This document shows, one piece after another, positions 14,298 through 19,095 of a stretch of DNA of 19,095 bases (position 1 is its first letter; every line of letters begins with the position of its first letter). The stretch lies in NCBI GenBank assembly GCA_028711355.1, contig JAQTSL010000027.1, positions 1-19,095 of the forward strand, in the 5' to 3' direction. The notes beneath the pieces are model-generated. The model did not search any database, had not been told where the DNA came from, and saw nothing but the letters and a program-made list of their open reading frames with translations. Position numbers and translations under genes: made by a program. This DNA is from Rhodoferax sp. Lineage in GTDB: Bacteria; Pseudomonadota; Gammaproteobacteria; Burkholderiales; Burkholderiaceae_C.

Positions 14298-15650
14298 CTA
14301 TACCTGGGGCAACAGGTAGCGACGTTCCCAGGCGCTGATTTCAGCCGTAAAGTGGTCAACTTCAAGCCCTTTGACCGCCGTATAGCCCGTGACAAAATCA
14401 TTGCCTAGTGCTTGTCTGGCAAGCGTACTGTGCTTCATTTTTTGAAGCGCTTCGCTGATCTGCAAGGGCAAATCAGCCGATTGGTCATAGCCATTGCCGG
14501 CCAGCGCCGGTGTCGGCTGCAAGCGTTGCTCAATCCCAGCCAACCCGGCTGCCAATGACGCAGCGATGGCCAGATACGCATTGGCGTCAGCCCCGGCCAC
14601 CCGGTTTTCGACGCGCCGCGCGGCCGCTACGCTGGCTGGTACGCGCAAACCAGCGGTCCGGTTGTCGTAACCCCATTGCAGGTTGACCGGCGCTTGGCTG
14701 CCGGCCACGTAGCGCCGATACGAGTTGACGTTGGGCGCAAACATCAGCATCAGCTCAGGGACATAGCTTTGCAAGCCGGCAATGAACTGACCCAGCAGCG
14801 GGCTTTCGGTCCCATCGGGCAGACTGAAAATGTTGCTCCCGTGCGCGTCCAGCACGCTCTGGTGCAGGTGCATCGAGCTGCCCGGGCAACCAGCGATCGG
14901 CTTGGCCATGAACACCGCGTTCAGGCCGTGTTTGAGGGCGATCTCACGCGCCGCGACCTTGAACAGGAACGCCTGATCGGCCACCGACACCGCCTCACCG
15001 TGCAACAGGTTGATCTCAAACTGGCTGGTGCCAACCTCGTGCAGCCAAGTATCGGTGGCCACGTTGAGTGTCGCCAGCGCAGCGCGAAACTCATCCCAGA
15101 ACGGCGCCAGGTCGTTCAACGCCTGCAGACTGAACGCGCTTTGGCCCAGCTCGGCCCGTCCGCCACGCAACTGGGGTGCGGCCAGCGGCTGCGCCGGATC
15201 GGCGTTGGCAGCGCACAGGTAAAACTCAATCTCTGGCGCTACCACCGGCGTCCAACCGTGCGCCTGGTAGCTGGCCAGCACCCGCTTGAGGACGCTGCGC
15301 GGCGCAAAGGCGCACAGCTCACCATTGAGTTCCACGCAATCGTGCACGGCGACCGCGCGTGGCACGCTGGCCCAGGGCGCCAGCGTCAGCGTGCGATCAT
15401 CCGCCCGCATACGCACGTCGGGGTCTGAATCGGGGAACACCGGGTGGTAGGAATAGTCACCGGTGACGGCCTGCATCGGGATCGCCTGGCAAATGCGCAG
15501 CTCGGCGCCAGCGGCAAAACTGGCTGCAGGCATCAGCTTGCCGCGCGGAAAACCAGTGATATCGGCAAAAATGCATTCAACGTCAAGCACGCCGTGCTGC
15601 TGGAAAAAAGCCGCCTGGTCGCTGCCAGCGGATGGTGTGATGTGCGTCAT
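14298..15650 (-). CDS. Glutamine-synthetase-family ligase (PuuA-like)
   Basis: At 450 residues it is the length of GlnA-family gamma-glutamyl-amine ligases. The catalytic domain shows the metal-binding APEIEFYL (Glu140, Glu142) and GTSQFEINLLHGEAV (Glu212). GSSMHLHQSV (His261) and NSYRRYVAGSQAPVNLQWGYDNRTAGLRVP follow, then RRVENRVAGADANAYLAIA near 346-364. The adenylylation-tyrosine segment of true bacterial GlnA is not seen. The C-terminus resembles PuuA-like enzymes, which join glutamate to polyamines or other amines with ATP. The start at 15650 follows AAGG and lies 9 bp after iorB, so it is the last gene of the iorA-iorB operon. The amine substrate is unknown; an aromatic amine would fit the neighbours but is only a guess. 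Confidence 0.85.
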   Translation of the reverse strand: MTHITPSAGSDQAAFFQQHGVLDVECIFADITGFPRGKLMPAASFAAGAELRICQAIPMQAVTGDYSYHPVFPDSDPDVRMRADDRTLTLAPWASVPRAVAVHDCVELNGELCAFAPRSVLKRVLASYQAHGWTPVVAPEIEFYLCAANADPAQPLAAPQLRGGRAELGQSAFSLQALNDLAPFWDEFRAALATLNVATDTWLHEVGTSQFEINLLHGEAVSVADQAFLFKVAAREIALKHGLNAVFMAKPIAGCPGSSMHLHQSVLDAHGSNIFSLPDGTESPLLGQFIAGLQSYVPELMLMFAPNVNSYRRYVAGSQAPVNLQWGYDNRTAGLRVPASVAAARRVENRVAGADANAYLAIAASLAAGLAGIEQRLQPTPALAGNGYDQSADLPLQISEALQKMKHSTLARQALGNDFVTGYTAVKGLEVDHFTAEISAWERRYLLPQV

Positions 15651-15659
15651 CGGTGCGCC

Positions 15660-16448
15660 TTAGGCTGTAGCAGGCAAGTCGGCGTGTGGCTGCAGACGTG
15701 TCAGTTCGTCGTTGGCCAACAGCTCCTGCACCACGCTGGTTGCTTGGTCCGACAACAAGCGTTGCTGCCAATCCAACACCACCTCAGGGGCCACTGGATG
15801 CGGCGGAAAGTGGATGTGCGACACCACCTGAGCAACCAGACTACCAGACACACCCGCGTCCAGCAGCGCCTGGGTGAAACGGCTGGCGGAATCACCTTTG
15901 CGAAACGCGTGCAGATTGGCGTTAACAATGCGCTCACCCTTGCGCCCAAACAGCGCGGCAATATGCTTTTCAAGCAAGGCGGCACTCAGCGGCAAGTGCA
16001 TCGCAGCAGCACCCAGCACCGTCATGTTTTGCGCCTTGATGGTGCCGGCCTTTTGCGCCAACCGGGTTGCATCGACCGCCACCAGACGCGGCGCCGCAAA
16101 CAGCACCCGCGTCAGGTCGGCCATGGCCGGATAGTTGGGCAGATTGATCATCGGCGTCACGTCACTGACAATCCAGCCGTCGGTCTTGAGCAACTGGGTG
16201 TAGCGCAGCGCCTCCAGCGGCTCCACCGACATCAGCACGTCGGCACTGCCCTGCCCGATCAGCACGCTGGCGATCGGCTGATCGGAAATACGTAAAAAAG
16301 CCGACACCGCGCCGCCGCGCTGCGCCATGCCGTGCACCTCGGACTGCTGCAGGTGCAAGCCGGCCTCGTGCACGGCGTGATCCAGCACCCAGGCAATCGA
16401 CAGCACGCCCTGGCCACCAACACCGCATATCACCAGATCAAAATTCAT
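15660..16448 (-). CDS. iorB: Indolepyruvate oxidoreductase subunit beta
   Basis: This 262-residue subunit (gamma domain of 2-oxoacid:ferredoxin oxidoreductases) works with IorA to convert indolepyruvate and other aryl-pyruvates, CoA and oxidised ferredoxin to aryl-acetyl-CoA, CO2 and reduced ferredoxin. Visible motifs are the N-terminal GVGGQGVLSIAWVL (9-22) and SEVHGMAQRGGAV (36-48), characteristic of the family, and a later RLAQKAGTIKAQNMTVLGA. It is about 60 residues longer than the short archaeal form, with an extra C-terminal region (about 200-262) containing the HPVAPEVVLDWQQRLL helix. Its ATG overlaps the iorA stop (ATGA), implying translational coupling, and a glutamine-synthetase-like gene starts 9 bp after it. 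Confidence 0.9.
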   Translation of the reverse strand: MNFDLVICGVGGQGVLSIAWVLDHAVHEAGLHLQQSEVHGMAQRGGAVSAFLRISDQPIASVLIGQGSADVLMSVEPLEALRYTQLLKTDGWIVSDVTPMINLPNYPAMADLTRVLFAAPRLVAVDATRLAQKAGTIKAQNMTVLGAAAMHLPLSAALLEKHIAALFGRKGERIVNANLHAFRKGDSASRFTQALLDAGVSGSLVAQVVSHIHFPPHPVAPEVVLDWQQRLLSDQATSVVQELLANDELTRLQPHADLPATA

Positions 16449-18088
16449 GCTGCCACCACCGCAATCTCACGGCGCTGCGACTTGATCTCTTTGATCTCTT
16501 TGGCGTAGGTGACGCAGGCACGGCGCGACACGATCACCGACAGGCCGTCATAAGCCAGTTCTTCACGGATGGTGGCCACGGTCTGGTGTTTTTTGTGCGC
16601 GGTTGGCTCAACGATGCGGATGTGCTCTCGCGGCACACCCAGGCCCGCTACCAGGTTGACCACCTCGTCGTCGGTCACCATGGTCGGCTGGCCCCCTGTC
16701 ATGGCCACGATGCTGTTGTCCAAAATGAAAACCTTGATATTGGTATTCTCGCGCGCGGCATCCATCAGCGGCGCCATGCCGGAATGCGTGAACGTGCCGT
16801 CGCCGATCACGCACAGCGACGGGTTGACACCGGCGTGCGCCGCGCCAATGGCCATGCCGATCGACGCGCCCATGCACAGGCAGGCGTGAATCGCCTGATG
16901 CGGCTCCAGGTAGCCCAGCGTGTAACAGCCGATGTCGCCCATCACGCGCACGCCCAGCCCGAGCTCAACAATCACCTCCTTGATGGCAATGTAGGCATCG
17001 CTGTGCGGACACTTGTCGCACAATTGCGGCGGCCGCCCGACCAGCACCTGCGCCAGCCCTTCCAGATGCAAGGTGGGTGCCACGCTCAGGCCAAAACACG
17101 GTTTGATCAGGTCCTGGCTAAGCTCGCCGGTGCGCGGCAGGTCGCCGCTGAGTTTGCCGCGGATCGGCAGCTCCTTCATCAGTCCACCCGCGCTGACGAG
17201 GCGCTCAATAAACGGGTAGCCCTCTTCCACCACAAACAACTCGGTTGACTGGTCCATCAACTGCCGGATTTTTTTGACCGGCAACGGGTAGCTGGCCACG
17301 CGCAGCAGATGGTAGTCGGCCAACTTGTCGCCCAATGCCTCTTGCAAATAACTCCACGCCATACCGCTGACCAAAATGCCGGGGCGACGGCCGGGGCGCA
17401 ATGTCAAGGTGTTGTACGGGTGTTCTTCGCTGTAGCGTGTGAGCGCCGCCTGCTTGCCAATCAGATCAACGTAGGCGCGTCGTGCGTTGGCCGGGATGAG
17501 CGTGAAACGGCTCGGGTCAGCCACATACTGCTGCGCATTTGGCTGGCGCGCCGGGGCCAGTTGCACCTGTGAGCGGCTGTGCGCCAGCCGGGTCACCAGT
17601 CGCAGCAGCACCGGAATCTGCATCCGCTCGGACAGCTCAAACGCTTCACGCGTCATGTCATAACACTCTTGCTGGCTGGCCGGCTCCAGGCACGGCACCA
17701 TGGCAAAGTCGGCAAAGTAGCGCGAATCCTGTTCGTTTTGCGAGCTGTGCATCGACGGGTCGTCGGCCACCACAATCACCAGCCCGCCGTGCGCACCCGA
17801 GATCGCCAGGTTCATGAACGGGTCGGCCGCCACGTTCAGACCGACGTGCTTCATCGACACCAGCGCCCGACAACCGGCGTACGACACGCCCACCGCCTCT
17901 TCCAACGCCACTTTTTCATTGGCCGACCAAAAGCCACGGATCGGCAAGCCCTGGGCCTTGGCAAGCTCTGCAATGGCCTGATAAATCTCGGTCGAGGGCG
18001 TGCCAGGGTAGGCGTAGGCGGCGGTAATGCCGGCGTCGATAGCGGCGCGCGCGACCGCCTCGTCGCCAAGCAGGATCAGGTCAGACAT
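16445..18088 (-). CDS. iorA: Indolepyruvate oxidoreductase subunit alpha, no ferredoxin tail
   Basis: I use ATG at 18088 (547 residues, starting MSDLILLGDEAVARAAIDAG). A TTG at 18121 would add 11 residues but is less likely. The POR N-terminal domain has AYAYPGTPSTEIYQ and ANEKVALEEAVG. The thiamine-diphosphate domain carries GDIGCYTLG and the diphosphate/Mg motif GDGTFTHSGMAPLMDAA...NSIVAMTGG. A short cysteine pair CDKCPHSDAY occurs near the middle. Canonical IorA is about 600-640 residues and ends with a ferredoxin domain holding two CxxCxxCxxxC(P) clusters. Here the chain stops after SRRACVTYAKEIKEI and a basic tail, with no such clusters. Electron transfer may therefore need a separate ferredoxin. 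It is translated ahead of iorB with a 4-bp overlap. Confidence 0.9.
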   Translation of the reverse strand: MSDLILLGDEAVARAAIDAGITAAYAYPGTPSTEIYQAIAELAKAQGLPIRGFWSANEKVALEEAVGVSYAGCRALVSMKHVGLNVAADPFMNLAISGAHGGLVIVVADDPSMHSSQNEQDSRYFADFAMVPCLEPASQQECYDMTREAFELSERMQIPVLLRLVTRLAHSRSQVQLAPARQPNAQQYVADPSRFTLIPANARRAYVDLIGKQAALTRYSEEHPYNTLTLRPGRRPGILVSGMAWSYLQEALGDKLADYHLLRVASYPLPVKKIRQLMDQSTELFVVEEGYPFIERLVSAGGLMKELPIRGKLSGDLPRTGELSQDLIKPCFGLSVAPTLHLEGLAQVLVGRPPQLCDKCPHSDAYIAIKEVIVELGLGVRVMGDIGCYTLGYLEPHQAIHACLCMGASIGMAIGAAHAGVNPSLCVIGDGTFTHSGMAPLMDAARENTNIKVFILDNSIVAMTGGQPTMVTDDEVVNLVAGLGVPREHIRIVEPTAHKKHQTVATIREELAYDGLSVIVSRRACVTYAKEIKEIKSQRREIAVVAA

Positions 18089-18419
18089 GAGGTTTCCAAT
18101 GCGTAGCTGAGGGTCAAACAAATCGTCGATCAGAAAGGTCTTGCCAAGGGCAAGACGCCAAGCTGCCGGTGGGGCTGGATGTTAAACCGAGATTATCCAC
18201 GCGGGTTTGAGTGGGATGCGATTCAAGGGCGCGATTCAAAGTGGGGTGGCAGCGAAAACTGCGCTGGCTCACCTGCGCAGTGTTGCTTTGCAGTGGCTGC
18301 ATTTGGAGCCGGTCAGACAGGGTTGGAGCAAGCAGTCATTCACCATGGTGAACGACAATCCGAAAACTGACCTTCATGGTTGCAGGGCGAGTTTCCCGAC
18401 TGTTTGACCCCTGTGAAGC
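18089..18419. other. Intergenic region rnfH / iorA, no gene seen
   Basis: In 331 bp I see no convincing coding frame. It holds a perfect 8-bp stem GTCTTGCC-AAG-GGCAAGAC (18138-18156) without a T-run, a 14-bp perfect palindrome TTCACCATGGTGAA (18339-18352), and a terminal motif matching the recX/argC element (18182-18199). A short direct repeat GCGATTCAA is also present (about 18219-18237). The region should contain the iorA promoter on the minus strand, but no good -35/-10 pair stands out. Confidence 0.6.
18182..18199. repeat. Fragment sharing the terminus of the 6749 element
   Basis: TTAAACCGAGATTATCCA matches the left end of the 6749-6930 element at 16 of 18 positions, differing only at the central AA/TT. 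The sequence beyond it is unrelated to the 182-bp element, so it may be a solo end, a decayed copy or another family member. No second inverted copy is visible within the next 250 bp. Confidence 0.55.
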
Positions 18420-18692
18420 TCAGTTCTTGTCAGCATCAGAATCACCCCGCAGCGCAACCGGGTCGGCCGTGATGGGACGGTAGATTTCAACCCGTTGCCC
18501 GGTTTCCAAGCGGGCCTCCAAGGCCACCGTCTTGCCAAAAACACCGACCTTTTGAATGCTGAGGTCCAGCTTGGGGTAGGCCTTGGCGATGCCACTGGCT
18601 TCAATGGCATCGCGCACCGTGGCTTGCTCGGGCACCTCCACTTCCAGCCAGGTCTGGCGGTCTGGCAAAGCGTAGGTGACACTGACTTTCAT
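18420..18692 (-). CDS. rnfH: RnfH family (UPF0125) protein
   Basis: This is a 90-residue, small, soluble ubiquitin-like (beta-grasp) protein: KVSVTYALPDRQTWLEVEVPEQATVRDAIEASGI at the N-terminus and VGVFGKTVALEARLETGQRVEIYRPITADP at the C-terminus are typical. The YRP-[IL]-x-x-DP ending is the strongest family mark. Its biochemical role is unproven; in several bacteria it is encoded at the end of the rnf operon. Here its ATG overlaps the rnfE stop as ATGA, implying translational coupling, which supports the name over a toxin-antitoxin RatB reading. A D/N-rich short tail ends the protein. Confidence 0.88.
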   Translation of the reverse strand: MKVSVTYALPDRQTWLEVEVPEQATVRDAIEASGIAKAYPKLDLSIQKVGVFGKTVALEARLETGQRVEIYRPITADPVALRGDSDADKN

Positions 18693-19095
18693 GACGTGGC
18701 ACCCAAGGGCGCAGGCGATTCAAGTGCTTCGGACTGCGGGCGGATGGCGGGTTTGCGCGCATCCAGCGCCCGTTTGGCAGCAATCATCAGCCCCAGCACG
18801 ATGAAGCCACCCGCCGGCAAAATCATCACCAGCGCTCCGCCGCCAGGGTACACCCGCAGCTCCAGCGCCCCAAGCGCTGGCCCCAGCAAAAGAGCAGCCC
18901 CTGCAAACAGCGTGCCGCTACCCGCCACCTCGCGCAAAGCACCCATCAGGGTCAAGGCCAAGGTAAAGCCAGCCCCCATCGCCAAACCATCCAGCGCCGA
19001 CATGGCCACACCGTTTTTGCAGGCAAATGACTCAGCGCGCCCCAGAATCAGGCAGTTCACCACAATCAGCGGGATGAACAGGCCCAACACTTTGT
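18689..19095 (-). CDS. rnfE: Rnf electron transport complex subunit E, C-terminal part
   Basis: The frame runs off the right edge; GTG at 19090 is an internal valine (KVLGLFIPL), so about 135 residues of the C-terminal part are present. The conserved LGLFIPLIVVNCLILGRAE segment, the AMSALDGLAMGAGFTLAL helix and the VMILPAGGFIVLGLMIAAKRALD ending are diagnostic of RnfE/NqrD-type membrane subunits. Rnf is an inner-membrane complex that couples ferredoxin and NAD(H) electron exchange to a transmembrane ion gradient. The C-terminal tail (RKPAIRPQSEALESPAPLGATS) is longer than usual. The gene overlaps rnfH by 4 bp. The rest of the operon should lie beyond 19095. Confidence 0.9.
   Translation of the reverse strand, partial: KVLGLFIPLIVVNCLILGRAESFACKNGVAMSALDGLAMGAGFTLALTLMGALREVAGSGTLFAGAALLLGPALGALELRVYPGGGALVMILPAGGFIVLGLMIAAKRALDARKPAIRPQSEALESPAPLGATS

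Noticed and set aside
14676..15428. Open frame of 250 codons opposite the glutamine-synthetase-like gene
   Set aside because: It lies fully antisense to a well-supported enzyme and its translation is low in recognisable motifs.
15444..16295. Open frame of 283 codons opposite iorB and the end of the glutamine-synthetase-like gene
   Set aside because: It overlaps two firm genes on the other strand and has the Arg/His/Gln-rich look of a shadow frame.
18138..18156. Perfect 8-bp stem upstream of iorA, considered as a terminator
   Set aside because: No T-run follows on either strand, so it is not an intrinsic terminator; its role is unclear.
1..19095. CRISPR arrays, tRNA or rRNA genes, prophage or known insertion-sequence transposases
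   Set aside because: None were seen on either strand; all large frames are accounted for by the listed genes or their shadows.

Overview
The window looks like chromosomal DNA of a betaproteobacterium, most likely a Comamonadaceae member near Rhodoferax or Polaromonas. This rests on GC-rich coding, a birA / SPOR-protein neighbourhood and a TctE-type histidine kinase. It also rests on a recA-recX pair, a TCA-cycle sucCD operon, and several short intergenic palindromes of a style I associate with that family. No database search was possible, so the taxonomy is an inference.

Layout, left to right. (1) 1-1958, plus strand: the 3' part of a SET-domain protein gene, then birA (monofunctional biotin ligase) and a membrane-anchored SPOR-domain protein. 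(2) 2020-4895, minus strand: a MarR-type regulator, an OmpR-type response regulator and its TctE-like sensor kinase. A pair of inverted REP-like palindromes lies in the 200 bp between regulator and kinase. (3) 4896-6723, plus strand: recA with a LexA box, then recX. Two different palindromic repeats fill the gap between them. (4) 6724-7862: a 182-bp element with 20-bp terminal inverted repeats, then argC (type 2) on the minus strand. (5) 7863-8189: an argC/sucC divergent spacer dominated by an approximately 160-bp imperfect inverted repeat. (6) 8190-10400: sucC, sucD and a strong intrinsic terminator. (7) 10429-14261, plus strand: a TerC-family membrane protein, a tandem-FHA protein, and a GAF / T2SSE-N / T2SSE ATPase. 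(8) 14298-18088, minus strand: a tight operon iorA-iorB-glutamine-synthetase-like gene. (9) 18420-19095, minus strand: rnfH and the 3' part of rnfE, the end of an rnf operon that continues past the right edge.

How the genes may work together. recA and recX form the SOS recombinase and its modulator. sucCD is a TCA-cycle step. The FHA and GAF-ATPase genes look like a phospho-signal reader next to a pilus or secretion-type motor with a built-in sensory domain. The iorAB-GS operon should oxidise aryl-pyruvates to aryl-acyl-CoA and reduce ferredoxin. Its position beside rnf genes, which encode a membrane ferredoxin:NAD oxidoreductase, suggests a ferredoxin circuit; IorA here lacks the usual C-terminal ferredoxin domain.

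The most unusual aspect of the sequence itself is the density and diversity of intergenic repeats between about 3.5 and 8.2 kb. Five different palindromic elements lie in successive gaps. Three of them reach into gene signals: the recA stop, the recX ribosome-binding region and the argC stop. The tandem-FHA + GAF-ATPase pair and the IOR-GS-Rnf neighbourhood are the best candidates for less-described biology. Nothing here is a clear defence system, CRISPR array, prophage or tRNA cluster.
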